Source of the DNA: a virus
IMG/VR virus record: IMGVR_UViG_3300027906_000002
Span: 115,403 to 179,402 of that record
Length of the DNA stretch: 64,000 nucleotides
Direction: 5' to 3' (one strand)
Numbering within the stretch: position 1 is the stretch's first letter; each line of letters begins with the position of its first letter. A program made the position numbers and the translations under genes. Below, in pieces: positions 34,484-42,553 of the stretch. Under the pieces are notes generated by a model. The model saw only the letters and a program-made list of their open reading frames with translations, did not search any database and was not told the origin of the DNA.

Positions 34484-36195
34484 TTACATTTGAAAGTATT
34501 AAGTGGAAGAATTTTCTTTCCACTGGTGATCAATGGACTGAAATACAACTTAATGACATTCCTTCCACTTTAATTGTTGGGACTAATGGTGCTGGAAAGA
34601 GTACCATGTTAGATGCTTTATGTTTTGGCCTTTTCAATAAACCATTTAGAAAAATTAATCGAGGGCAATTAGTTAACAGTATAAATGAAAAGGGTTTAAA
34701 AGTTGAAGTATGTTTTTCTATTGGTAAAGATGAATACAGAGTTTTCCGAGGTGCGAAACCAAACCTATTTGAGGTTTATAAAAATAACAAGATGGTTGAC
34801 CAAGACGCTGCTGCCAAAGACACGCAGAAGTATCTGGAACAATCAGTCCTTAAACTCAACTACAAAAGTTTTACCCAAGTTGTCATACTTGGTTCATCCA
34901 CATTTGTACCCTTCATGCAATTGGGAGCAAGTGTCAGGAGAGAAGTTATCGAAGATCTACTCGATATCCAGATCTTCTCACACATGAATACTCTGTTAAA
35001 AGACAGAGTTAGAAGTCAAATTTCAAAAAATAGAGACACTATTTATTTAAAAGAAATTGCAGAAGAGAGAGTTTTATCTCAGGAAAGATTAATTAATTCT
35101 TTAAAAGAAGTTAATACAAATAGGAAGGATGAAAAGAAAGAGAAATATGAACTAAATGAAACTAAAATAAAAGAAAAAAGTAAACAAAAAAAATCAAAGC
35201 AACGGAAGTTAAAGAAATTAGAAGACGGTTGTCAGGGGATTGAAACACAGCGTACGTTATTACAGGGGTTGCGTGATAAACAAACTGAAAACAAAACTGA
35301 ATTAAAGAGACTTACTAAAGAGATTACCTTTCTTGAGACTAATGATGAGTGTCCTACATGTACTCAGGTTATTAGTGATGAGTTTAAAGGAGTTAGGATG
35401 TCATCGTTAACTAATAGTGGATCTATATTAACTAAAGATGCTGAAGGTTTAACAAAAAATATTGATGAGGCTGTAGATATTATTAATAAGATAGAAAAAA
35501 TATGTGAGGAAATGTATAATGTTAGAAGTGAAGTGTCATCTTTAGAGAGGGATGTAGTTAGATTAGAAAAGGAAAATTTGAATATAGATAAAGAATTAGA
35601 GAATTTAACTAGTCCTAAGATTGATGAAGAGAGTGAGGAATTAGACAAATTAACTGAACAACTTAACTTAATAGAAAATGATTGTGCAAACTCTAGTCAG
35701 ACATTGGATGAGTATAATATTATTGGAAAGTTACTGAAAGATTCTGGTATTAAGAAGCAGATCATAAAGAAATATATTCCTATATTTAATGGACTCATCA
35801 ATAAATATCTTCATACAATGGATTTCTTTGTTAACTTCACTCTCGACGAGGAGTTTAATGAAGTAATTAAAAGTAGATTTAGAGATGAGTTTAGTTACGC
35901 TTCTTTCTCCGAAGGTGAGAAACAGAAGATTGACTTGGCTCTTCTTTTTACATGGAGAGAAGTTGCACGTATGAAAAACTCTGCTGCAACTAATCTTCTC
36001 ATACTTGATGAAGTATTTGATAGTTCCTTAGATGCTTCTGCTACTAGTGAATTACTTTCTATACTTTTGAAGTTGGGAGGAGGAACTAATCTATTTGTTA
36101 TATCACATAAGGGTGATATACTTATGGACAAATTTAAGAGATGTCTTAGATTTGAAAAGGTCAATGATTTTTCAAAACTATTAGAGGAGGAATGA
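34480..36195 (+). CDS. gp46: Recombination nuclease subunit gp46 (Rad50/SbcC-like)
   Basis: 571 residues (T4: 560). ATPase partner of gp47. Walker A Gly-Thr-Asn-Gly-Ala-Gly-Lys-Ser-Thr at about 33-41, long charged coiled coils around a zinc-hook Cys-Pro-Thr-Cys near 290, ABC signature Phe-Ser-Glu-Gly-Glu-Lys-Gln near 475 and Walker B LLILDEVFD near 507. Complete with all expected motifs. Confidence 0.95.
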   Translation: MITFESIKWKNFLSTGDQWTEIQLNDIPSTLIVGTNGAGKSTMLDALCFGLFNKPFRKINRGQLVNSINEKGLKVEVCFSIGKDEYRVFRGAKPNLFEVYKNNKMVDQDAAAKDTQKYLEQSVLKLNYKSFTQVVILGSSTFVPFMQLGASVRREVIEDLLDIQIFSHMNTLLKDRVRSQISKNRDTIYLKEIAEERVLSQERLINSLKEVNTNRKDEKKEKYELNETKIKEKSKQKKSKQRKLKKLEDGCQGIETQRTLLQGLRDKQTENKTELKRLTKEITFLETNDECPTCTQVISDEFKGVRMSSLTNSGSILTKDAEGLTKNIDEAVDIINKIEKICEEMYNVRSEVSSLERDVVRLEKENLNIDKELENLTSPKIDEESEELDKLTEQLNLIENDCANSSQTLDEYNIIGKLLKDSGIKKQIIKKYIPIFNGLINKYLHTMDFFVNFTLDEEFNEVIKSRFRDEFSYASFSEGEKQKIDLALLFTWREVARMKNSAATNLLILDEVFDSSLDASATSELLSILLKLGGGTNLFVISHKGDILMDKFKRCLRFEKVNDFSKLLEEE

Positions 36196-36758
36196 AGAAA
36201 CTATTAACTGCAGTAATTGCAGCATCGATGTTACTACCTACTGGGGTACTAGCATCATCTATTAGACCAGGCTCGAATGTAAAACGACCAGCACCTAAAG
36301 GACCAACTTGCCTTGTGCTAGTAGATGATGGTGAATTTGTGGAAGAGAAGTGGAAGAAATGTGAGGTAGTAATAGATGAGACAGGTGTAACACATCCAAT
36401 AGGTAAGATAATAAACGTAGTACAATGGAGTACCGAAGAAGAAAAATTTGAAGTGGGAGGAGCAATCGTTGGTGGTGTTGCTGGCACAGGTGTAGGATTT
36501 GCTGCTGGATTGGGTAGTTGTGCTTTTCTAGGACCATTCTGTTTGATTGCAGCACCAGCAATAATGCAAACTGGTACAATGGCAGGAGCAGGTGCTGGTG
36601 GTAAACGTTTTGGAAAGTTCTTTACTGTCATTGGTGATGATATTGATGGTAGAAGATTGATTCAAGAGTTTCGACACCCCTCAAAGAAATTAACTAAGAT
36701 TACAGAGAGGCAACTACTAGATACAACTAAATTAGCAGAGGGTGAAACAAGAAAATGA
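36192..36758 (+). CDS. Exported protein with Gly-rich membrane segment
   Basis: 188 residues. A clean signal peptide (Lys-Lys, hydrophobic core, Val-Leu-Ala-Ser) spans about 1-22. A middle domain has two Cys (about 40 and 58), and residues 88-135 form a Gly/Ala-rich, glycine-zipper-like membrane segment. ATGA overlap with gp46 and with purS. Function not recognised; an envelope-acting protein is inferred. Confidence 0.68.
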   Translation: MKKLLTAVIAASMLLPTGVLASSIRPGSNVKRPAPKGPTCLVLVDDGEFVEEKWKKCEVVIDETGVTHPIGKIINVVQWSTEEEKFEVGGAIVGGVAGTGVGFAAGLGSCAFLGPFCLIAAPAIMQTGTMAGAGAGGKRFGKFFTVIGDDIDGRRLIQEFRHPSKKLTKITERQLLDTTKLAEGETRK

Positions 36759-37075
36759 GATTTAAAGCAACTGTTAATGTGAAGCTCAGAGGATCTGTAT
36801 CAGATGCTGCTGGTAATGCTGTTATGAATAACACTAAGCGAGTGGCTCCTAGTCTTAAATCAAACTTGTTAAGGATTGGTAAGGTTATTGATTATTGGTT
36901 TGAAGCACCAGATAAGGAGACAGCAGAAAAAGAATTGCATACTCTCACTGATTTATTTTTGGCTAATACTGTGGTAGAAGATTGGGAATATGAATTCCAT
37001 GAAACCGAAGAGACTGGCATTGGAAATATATCAAATGATAATGCTGGTACATCTAAGCACAGTTTATTTGAGTGA
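36755..37075 (+). CDS. purS: FGAM synthase subunit PurS
   Basis: 106 residues. PurS is the small subunit of phosphoribosylformylglycinamidine synthase, linking PurQ and PurL. The family pattern is visible: Lys-Ala-Thr-Val-Asn-Val-Lys-Leu, Asp-Ala-Ala-Gly-Asn-Ala-Val, Leu-Arg-Ile-Gly-Lys, and Leu-Ala-Asn-Thr-Val-Val-Glu-Asp-Trp-Glu-Tyr-Glu. PurS normally has about 80-85 residues; the 20-residue tail is extra. It feeds the step just before PurM, also encoded here. Confidence 0.85.
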   Translation: MRFKATVNVKLRGSVSDAAGNAVMNNTKRVAPSLKSNLLRIGKVIDYWFEAPDKETAEKELHTLTDLFLANTVVEDWEYEFHETEETGIGNISNDNAGTSKHSLFE

Positions 37076-37332
37076 CTAAACTATGGAGGATTTGGAAGTA
37101 TGCATTGGGTAGTTTTTCTGACGAAAAAACTGAACCCTACGACAACTACGTTGTTCTGGTACGTTCTATTATTTTCGTTTCTTATCTCGTTACTAATTGT
37201 TTTATTACTGCAGGGGTCATAAGACACTGGGGTGACAGTAAACAAACTGTCACACTGTCACATCACACACCCAAAGAGTTTGCTATACTAGATGCATACG
37301 AGAGGGATTATGACAATCAACGCAGAAGTTAA
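37072..37332 (+). CDS. Conserved cyanophage membrane protein
   Basis: 86 residues with one hydrophobic helix (about 27-47: Val-Leu-Val-Arg-Ser-Ile-Ile-Phe-Val), a Trp-rich basic N-terminus and a soluble C-terminus. Coupled to purS (GAGTGACT) and overlapping the CobT-like start by 23 bases. I recall similar proteins in other cyanophages; function unknown. Confidence 0.65.
   Translation: MTKLWRIWKYALGSFSDEKTEPYDNYVVLVRSIIFVSYLVTNCFITAGVIRHWGDSKQTVTLSHHTPKEFAILDAYERDYDNQRRS
37232..37253. repeat. Perfect 8-bp inverted repeat GTGACAGT / ACTGTCAC
   Basis: Arms at 37232-37239 and 37246-37253 with a six-base AT-rich loop, followed by a further ACTGTCAC copy. It lies inside the small membrane gene, about 57 bases ahead of the CobT-like start, so it may be an operator or RNA hairpin for that gene. 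Confidence 0.5.
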
Positions 37333-39430
37333 AGGGATCCTTGCAAAGCTCCTAGCAACAGAGAATCTCACAGTAGAGCATCGTCAAGTACAGACGGCTT
37401 CATTCGATGTGAATAATCGTGTTCTTACCTTACCTATATGGAAGGATGCTTCTGGTACGATCTACGATCTTCTAGTTGGACATGAGGTTGGTCATGCTTT
37501 ATATACTCCCAATATACCTGTTGATGCTCCCAAGGGATTTGTTAACGTTATAGAAGATGCTCGTATTGAGCGTATGATGAAGCATACATATCCTGGTCTT
37601 AAGAAGTCATTCTTTGAAGGGTATAGAGAACTATGGCATAAGGATTTCTTTGGTGTTGCAGATGAGGAGATATCAGAACTAGCATTCATTGATCGTATCA
37701 ATCTATTCTTCAAAGGTAATAATGAAATAGAATTTACTGAAGAAGAGGGAGACTGGGTTCATCGTGTAGCAACTACAAAGACATTTGAAGATGTTCTAGA
37801 ACTCTCTAGAGAATTGTATGAGTGGGCAGAAAGTAAAGAACAAGATAAAAAACCAGATCTACCTGAACAGATTAATATTGATTGGAATAATCCTGTTGCT
37901 GGTAATGAGATAGAGCAAGAGATTGATTCTGAAAATAAAGAAGATGGACAAGGTGAAGGTGAAGATCAAAGACCTAACAATCAAAAGTCAATTGAAGATA
38001 GACTTGATGAATTGGAAGATGCTATGTATGAGGATGATATAACTGGTGGTACTGAAGCTTCTCCTGATGAGACTGAGTGTGTTACAGATAAAGCATTGCA
38101 AGAATCATTAGAAACTTTAGTGGATGATGATGCTAGAGAGTGGGTTTATTTAAACCTTCCTAAGATAGATCTTAATAAAACAATTGTTGGACATAAGAAA
38201 ATCCAAGAAGATCTTCACTTTGGTTTATATGGACAAGCTTGTAGGGATAAGCAGTTCCATGATTACTATTATGATAGTCTTAATTATGCTGAGAAGCACT
38301 ATGAATCATATAAAAAAGAAGCACAACGTAGTGTTAATTATCTTTTAAAACAGTTTGAGATGAAGAAGTCTGCTGCTGAGTATAAGAGAGCAGCAACATC
38401 TAAGACTGGTGTTATTGATACACAGTCTTTATACAAGTACAAGATAAGTGATGATATCTTTAGAAGGATTACAGTAGTTCCAGAAGGTAAGAATCATGGA
38501 TTAGTATTCTACCTTGATTGGTCTGGGTCTATGAATCATGTATTGTTAGATACTCTTAAGCAGACTTACAATTTAGTATGGTTCTGTAGGAAAGCACAAA
38601 TACCATTTAGAGTATATGGATTCCAAAATGGATGGGACAATCATTCATCTCATCCTGCTATAAAGGAAGAAGCAAATGTTTTAGGATTCTGTAGTGGATT
38701 TAAACTTCTAGAATTCTTTTCATCACAGCAGAATAAGAAGTCACTAGAGAGATCAATGCAGTATGTATACATGCAAGCATTTGCTATGAACAATCATAGG
38801 ATAGGATATGTTCAAGAGTACGGTCTTGGTGGTACTCCTCTTGGTGAGGCAGTCTTATGTTCAAGACAAATAGTAGAGCAAATCAGAAGGGTTGAGAGAG
38901 TTGATAAGGTTAATGTAGTTTGTTTAACTGATGGTGAATCCAATCCATTAACTGCTGTATTAGAATGTGATTATAATGGATTGAGTACAAGGCAATTACG
39001 TCCTTCAAAAGTTTATGTACTAAGAGATCCTAGAACTGGATACACTCGTGAATTAAAATCAAGTCCATACTTAACAACGAAAGAGATTGTTAGTTTCTTT
39101 AAAGAGATTACTGATTTCAATTGGATAGGTATGCGTATCTGCTCTAAGAATGAACTTAAGAGAAGTCTTCGCATTCTAGATTATGAAGAGTCTGATAGAA
39201 TGGAGAAGCAATGGACTAAACAAAAGTTTGCATCTTCTCTACTTTTAGGTTATACTGAAGCATTCTTCATACCTTATCAAGGCATGGGTGAAGGCACTCA
39301 AGACCTTGAAGTTAAACAGAAGGGTGAAGAAGCAACCAGAGCAGAACTAACACGTGCATTTAAAAAGCACATGGGTTCTAAGATGACAAACAAAACTATC
39401 TTAAACAAATTTGTGGAGCAAATAGCATGA
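37310..39430 (+). CDS. cobT: CobT-like protein: HExxH metallopeptidase motif plus VWA domain
   Basis: 706 residues from the ATG at 37310, chosen for the GAGAGGG upstream; an in-frame ATG at 37292 adds six residues. Residues 57-61 are His-Glu-Val-Gly-His, a zinc metallopeptidase signature. An acidic linker (about 185-260) precedes a C-terminal von Willebrand A domain with Asp-Trp-Ser-Gly-Ser (about 402-406), the MIDAS metal site. Cyanophage proteins of this type are often called CobT from resemblance to cobaltochelatase CobT, a partner of the AAA+ protein CobS, also encoded here. No CobN is seen, so a role in cobalamin synthesis is doubtful. Confidence 0.75.
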   Translation: MTINAEVKGILAKLLATENLTVEHRQVQTASFDVNNRVLTLPIWKDASGTIYDLLVGHEVGHALYTPNIPVDAPKGFVNVIEDARIERMMKHTYPGLKKSFFEGYRELWHKDFFGVADEEISELAFIDRINLFFKGNNEIEFTEEEGDWVHRVATTKTFEDVLELSRELYEWAESKEQDKKPDLPEQINIDWNNPVAGNEIEQEIDSENKEDGQGEGEDQRPNNQKSIEDRLDELEDAMYEDDITGGTEASPDETECVTDKALQESLETLVDDDAREWVYLNLPKIDLNKTIVGHKKIQEDLHFGLYGQACRDKQFHDYYYDSLNYAEKHYESYKKEAQRSVNYLLKQFEMKKSAAEYKRAATSKTGVIDTQSLYKYKISDDIFRRITVVPEGKNHGLVFYLDWSGSMNHVLLDTLKQTYNLVWFCRKAQIPFRVYGFQNGWDNHSSHPAIKEEANVLGFCSGFKLLEFFSSQQNKKSLERSMQYVYMQAFAMNNHRIGYVQEYGLGGTPLGEAVLCSRQIVEQIRRVERVDKVNVVCLTDGESNPLTAVLECDYNGLSTRQLRPSKVYVLRDPRTGYTRELKSSPYLTTKEIVSFFKEITDFNWIGMRICSKNELKRSLRILDYEESDRMEKQWTKQKFASSLLLGYTEAFFIPYQGMGEGTQDLEVKQKGEEATRAELTRAFKKHMGSKMTNKTILNKFVEQIA

Positions 39431-40050
39431 GCATTTGGGATGGATATCGGGAGGCAGTATTCAATACGTTTCCTGATTTGATATACAACTTCAATCATAC
39501 AGATTGGACTAACAAAAGAGGTGTTAATCTGACTGCTGATCTATATTCTGGTAAGCATTTTATCAAGTCTAGGCACGTTGATATATGGGATGGTACTGTT
39601 GATATCCATAACAATATAATGTATCCTAAGACTGGACATAACCTTCCTTGCTTTGGTATGGATTTGATGGGATTCAATAAGAAGAAATGTATCATAGTAT
39701 TTGACTTCCAACATCCAGTAGAAAATTATCTATTGAAAGTTCCACCATTACCTCAGACAACAGAGACCTATCGTTTCTTTGAGAAGGGTAATCATTTCTC
39801 TGATAATATCTTTGTAAGGTATTGTGAGATGGATGGAGTTGATACATTCCTACCAACATTCAAATACTATCTGTCACTCTATAAGGAAATGATAGATAAA
39901 GCAAAACCAACTGAAGAAGATACAACAGTCTATAAAGACTTTGATTCTTATATGATTAAGTTAGACCCTATCTCAGGTTATCTTTCTAGTCAATTTGGTA
40001 AAGATGAATCTGAAAAATTAATCAAGGAGTTCTTTTTTAGCTATGCCTGA
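39427..40050 (+). CDS. pebS: Phycoerythrobilin synthase PebS
   Basis: 207 residues; ferredoxin-dependent bilin reductase that reduces biliverdin IX-alpha by four electrons to phycoerythrobilin. It closely resembles the phage P-SSM2 PebS: Tyr-Pro-Lys-Thr-Gly, Leu-Pro-Cys-Phe-Gly-Met-Asp-Leu-Met (carrying the Asp known to matter), Phe-Asp-Phe-Gln-His-Pro, Gly-Asn-His-Phe-Ser, Phe-Val-Arg-Tyr-Cys and Leu-Asp-Pro-Ile-Ser-Gly-Tyr (the second Asp). The N-terminus is shorter than P-SSM2 PebS (233). Overlaps cobT by four bases and pcyA by eight. Confidence 0.9.
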   Translation: MSIWDGYREAVFNTFPDLIYNFNHTDWTNKRGVNLTADLYSGKHFIKSRHVDIWDGTVDIHNNIMYPKTGHNLPCFGMDLMGFNKKKCIIVFDFQHPVENYLLKVPPLPQTTETYRFFEKGNHFSDNIFVRYCEMDGVDTFLPTFKYYLSLYKEMIDKAKPTEEDTTVYKDFDSYMIKLDPISGYLSSQFGKDESEKLIKEFFFSYA

Positions 40051-40744
40051 TTTAGTACAAGATATAGCAGTCTTACTTTCATACACTATGCAGGACATTA
40101 AGGGTGTTAAACCATTAGAGTGTCCTATACCAGAAGTAAAGAAAGATGATCTGACTATTAAGAATACAATGTATACAGCACCTGGTCTCAGGAAGATACA
40201 TTTAGAGTTGGCAGAATTAAAAGGAATGAAGATACTACATTGTGTATTCTTCCCTGATCCAAATTATAATCTTCCTATCTTTGGATGTGATATTGTTGCT
40301 ACGGAGAAAGTAATCACTGCTGCTATCGTTGATATATCTCCTGTACGAGGTTTCGATGATTGGGATGAGGTACGAGAGATTAGTAATGAATTTAATATTG
40401 GTGAGAGGAGACCTCTTCCATTATGGGGTGATGAAATATTCTCTCCTTATTGTAAGTTCATGCGTCTTACTGAAGAGATTGATATGGCAAATTTCTACTG
40501 TCTTGTTTTAAACTATCTTGGTATATATTGTAAGTTACATAGTAAGGCTATAAGGGATCCAGATTGGTGTGCAGCAATGCTTAGGTATGATGATCAGATT
40601 TATTATTGTGATCAGCAAAGAAAGAATGATAAGACTCGTGGCATTTTAGAGAAATGGTTTGATAACGAATGGACAAACGATTATATAGATAAGGTACTAT
40701 TTGATAAACCATCATCCGATGATATAAAATATGGAAGCAATTAA
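40043..40744 (+). CDS. pcyA: Phycocyanobilin:ferredoxin oxidoreductase PcyA
   Basis: 233 residues. PcyA reduces biliverdin to phycocyanobilin with four electrons from ferredoxin. Matches to cyanobacterial PcyA are Tyr-Thr-Ala-Pro-Gly-Leu-Arg-Lys-Ile-His-Leu-Glu-Leu-Ala, Ile-Leu-His-Cys-Val-Phe-Phe-Pro (catalytic His), Phe-Gly-Cys-Asp-Ile-Val (catalytic Asp), Ala-Ala-Ile-Val-Asp-Ile-Ser-Pro-Val and Asn-Asp-Lys-Thr-Arg-Gly-Ile-Leu-Glu-Lys. Both key residues are intact. Translationally coupled to pebS. Confidence 0.93.
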   Translation: MPDLVQDIAVLLSYTMQDIKGVKPLECPIPEVKKDDLTIKNTMYTAPGLRKIHLELAELKGMKILHCVFFPDPNYNLPIFGCDIVATEKVITAAIVDISPVRGFDDWDEVREISNEFNIGERRPLPLWGDEIFSPYCKFMRLTEEIDMANFYCLVLNYLGIYCKLHSKAIRDPDWCAAMLRYDDQIYYCDQQRKNDKTRGILEKWFDNEWTNDYIDKVLFDKPSSDDIKYGSN

Positions 40745-40898
40745 ATGGGAAGCTTATATACTATTACCTTCTAATAGATTACAGAAGGTTGAGTTTATGT
40801 GTGAGTCAAATCTTAGACAAGATGCTGAGAATAGATGTAGATCAATGTTCGGTGTGTCTGACGTTAGGCAGTTGAAAAGGATATGGACAGATCATTAA
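40731..40898 (+). CDS. Small hypothetical protein (55 aa)
   Basis: ATG at 40731, overlapping the pcyA 3' end by 14 bases; TAA at 40896-40898. Contains Trp-Glu-Ala-Tyr-Ile-Leu-Leu, two Cys and a basic C-terminal half. Ends before the cobS promoter. Codon use like its neighbours; function unknown. Confidence 0.55.
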   Translation: MEAIKWEAYILLPSNRLQKVEFMCESNLRQDAENRCRSMFGVSDVRQLKRIWTDH

Positions 40899-40912
40899 GT
40901 GTCCATAGGTTA

Positions 40913-40940
40913 TTGATTTGAAGTTCAATTCTGCTATAAT
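40913..40940 (+). promoter_or_regulatory. Host-type promoter with extended -10 for cobS
   Basis: TTGATT (40913-40918), 16-base spacer, perfect TATAAT (40935-40940) preceded by TGC, an extended -10. It lies 25 bases ahead of the cobS ATG, after a 3' gene end, and AAAGGGG provides the ribosome site. Suggests early expression. Confidence 0.72.
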
Positions 40941-40964
40941 AAGCATATAAAACAAAGGGGTCGT

Positions 40965-42041
40965 ATGCCAATCAAGTCAGAAGTTACTACTGAACAAATT
41001 ATTTCCTTCCTTAAGGATAAGCATGGGTCTAATGCTAAAGTTGATACTATCGACTTGAGAGCAGCAGGTAACAAGTTTAAGTTATCTTACCCCACTGTTA
41101 ACAAAAGACTTAAAGCATATAAGTCAGATAGAGGTACTTGGGATTTAACTGCCTTAGATATTGAGAAGGTATATAAAGCACCTTCTGCAGAACCTGCTGT
41201 AAGAGTTACATATGTTCCAGAAAATGATCCGAACTATGTACCCTTTGGGAACTCTAAAGCTCTTAAGAAGGTTGTTGGTTCTAGACAGTTTTACCCTGTG
41301 TTTATTACTGGTCTTAGTGGTAACGGTAAGACATTGGGAGTAGAACAAACTTGTGCTGCTCTAAATAGAGAATTGATACGTGTTAATATAACAATTGAAA
41401 CAGACGAGGATGATCTTATTGGTGGCTTCCGTCTTGTCAATGGTGATACTGTTTTTCATAACGGACCAGTGGTCGAGGCTTTGGAGAGGGGAGCTGTACT
41501 TCTTCTAGATGAGATTGACTTAGCATCTAATAAGATTCTATGTTTGCAATCAGTACTAGAAGGTAAGGGTGTATACCTTAAGAAGACTGGTAGGTATGTT
41601 AAACCTGCTGCTGGATTCACTGTCATTGCTACTGCTAATACAAAAGGTAAGGGTTCTGATGATGGGCGTTTCGTAGGAACTAATGTTCTTAATGAAGCTT
41701 TCCTCGAAAGATTCCCTGTAACCTTTGAGCAAGATTATCCATCACCTGTTATTGAACAGAAGATTCTAAAGAATGTTGGTTGCGACTTGCAATTTTCTGA
41801 AAATCTGGTAAAATGGGCAGGAGTGATAAGAAAGACATTCTTCGATGGAGGAGTGGATGAAGTTATCACAACACGTCGTCTTGTACATATCGCACAAGCA
41901 TACAATATATTTGGTGACCGCCTTGTTGCTATCACCAATTGTGTTAACAGATTTGATGATGATACTAAACAATCATTCTTAGATCTTTATACTAAAGTTG
42001 ATGCTGGTGAAGAAACCGAAACCCCCGAAGGAGAATTTTAA
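40965..42041 (+). CDS. cobS: CobS-like / MoxR-type AAA+ ATPase
   Basis: 358 residues. The N-terminal 60 look like a small helical DNA-binding-type domain. Residues about 116-123 are Gly-Leu-Ser-Gly-Asn-Gly-Lys-Thr (Walker A), about 178-185 Leu-Leu-Leu-Asp-Glu-Ile-Asp-Leu (Walker B), then Ala-Thr-Ala-Asn-Thr (sensor 1) and Phe-Leu-Glu-Arg-Phe (arginine finger). Widespread in cyanomyoviruses as cobS. MoxR-type ATPases act with VWA proteins, and the CobT-like VWA protein is close by. Own promoter upstream. Confidence 0.88.
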   Translation: MPIKSEVTTEQIISFLKDKHGSNAKVDTIDLRAAGNKFKLSYPTVNKRLKAYKSDRGTWDLTALDIEKVYKAPSAEPAVRVTYVPENDPNYVPFGNSKALKKVVGSRQFYPVFITGLSGNGKTLGVEQTCAALNRELIRVNITIETDEDDLIGGFRLVNGDTVFHNGPVVEALERGAVLLLDEIDLASNKILCLQSVLEGKGVYLKKTGRYVKPAAGFTVIATANTKGKGSDDGRFVGTNVLNEAFLERFPVTFEQDYPSPVIEQKILKNVGCDLQFSENLVKWAGVIRKTFFDGGVDEVITTRRLVHIAQAYNIFGDRLVAITNCVNRFDDDTKQSFLDLYTKVDAGEETETPEGEF

Positions 42042-42248
42042 ATGCACGGAGATTTAGAACCAGAAGAACATCATCCAGATAGGGATTGGGAACACCATCC
42101 CCACGTGAATGATCTCTGGGAAGACATGGACAGACTCAATGCTTTATATGAAGAATTGATGTGGCCATATGATGATGTGTTAGAATTTATACCCGACCAT
42201 GAGAATGATCGGATCATTATTCAGAACAAGTCTAGAAAAGGTTTATGA
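42042..42248 (+). CDS. Small acidic His-rich protein
   Basis: 68 residues beginning directly after the cobS stop. N-terminus is rich in His, Asp, Glu and Pro with paired His, possibly metal-binding; the C-terminal half has a Glu-Phe-Ile-Pro-Asp-His segment. Coupled to the following gene (ATGA). Function unknown. Confidence 0.62.
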   Translation: MHGDLEPEEHHPDRDWEHHPHVNDLWEDMDRLNALYEELMWPYDDVLEFIPDHENDRIIIQNKSRKGL

Positions 42249-42553
42249 AGTACAATGAAAATGAGATTCTCAAAGAGGTCTCAGACTATATTAGTCAGAC
42301 TTACAGGGGTCACTACTCTTCAAACAATGTTCAGACTCTGGACTTGATTGATTCAGTAGGTGACGCAGAGGCATTCTGTAGGTCTAACATATTGAAATAT
42401 GCCTCAAGGTATGATAGAAAGGGTTCAGCACGTAAGGACATCATCAAGATTATCCACTATGCTGTACTCCTTCTACACTTTAACGACAAGACTGCAGCAT
42501 CCAATGCTCTCCAGTCTGGTTCCACCGCTTTTTCCGTTGATTATGACAAGTAA
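42245..42553 (+). CDS. DUF3310-like (SaV-type) protein
   Basis: 102 residues. The pattern Gly-His-Tyr, Leu-Asp-Leu-Ile-Asp, Ala-Phe-Cys-Arg-Ser-Asn-Ile-Leu-Lys-Tyr and the Arg-Lys-Asp-Ile-Ile-Lys helix matches the DUF3310 family common in phages, sometimes annotated as nucleotide kinase-related without firm evidence. Immediately upstream of the clamp gene. Function unproven. Confidence 0.7.
   Translation: MKYNENEILKEVSDYISQTYRGHYSSNNVQTLDLIDSVGDAEAFCRSNILKYASRYDRKGSARKDIIKIIHYAVLLLHFNDKTAASNALQSGSTAFSVDYDK

Noticed and set aside
40899-40935. Second tRNA suggested by GAAGTTCAATTC near 40919
   Set aside because: No acceptor or anticodon stem could be formed around it; it is the spacer of the cobS promoter.
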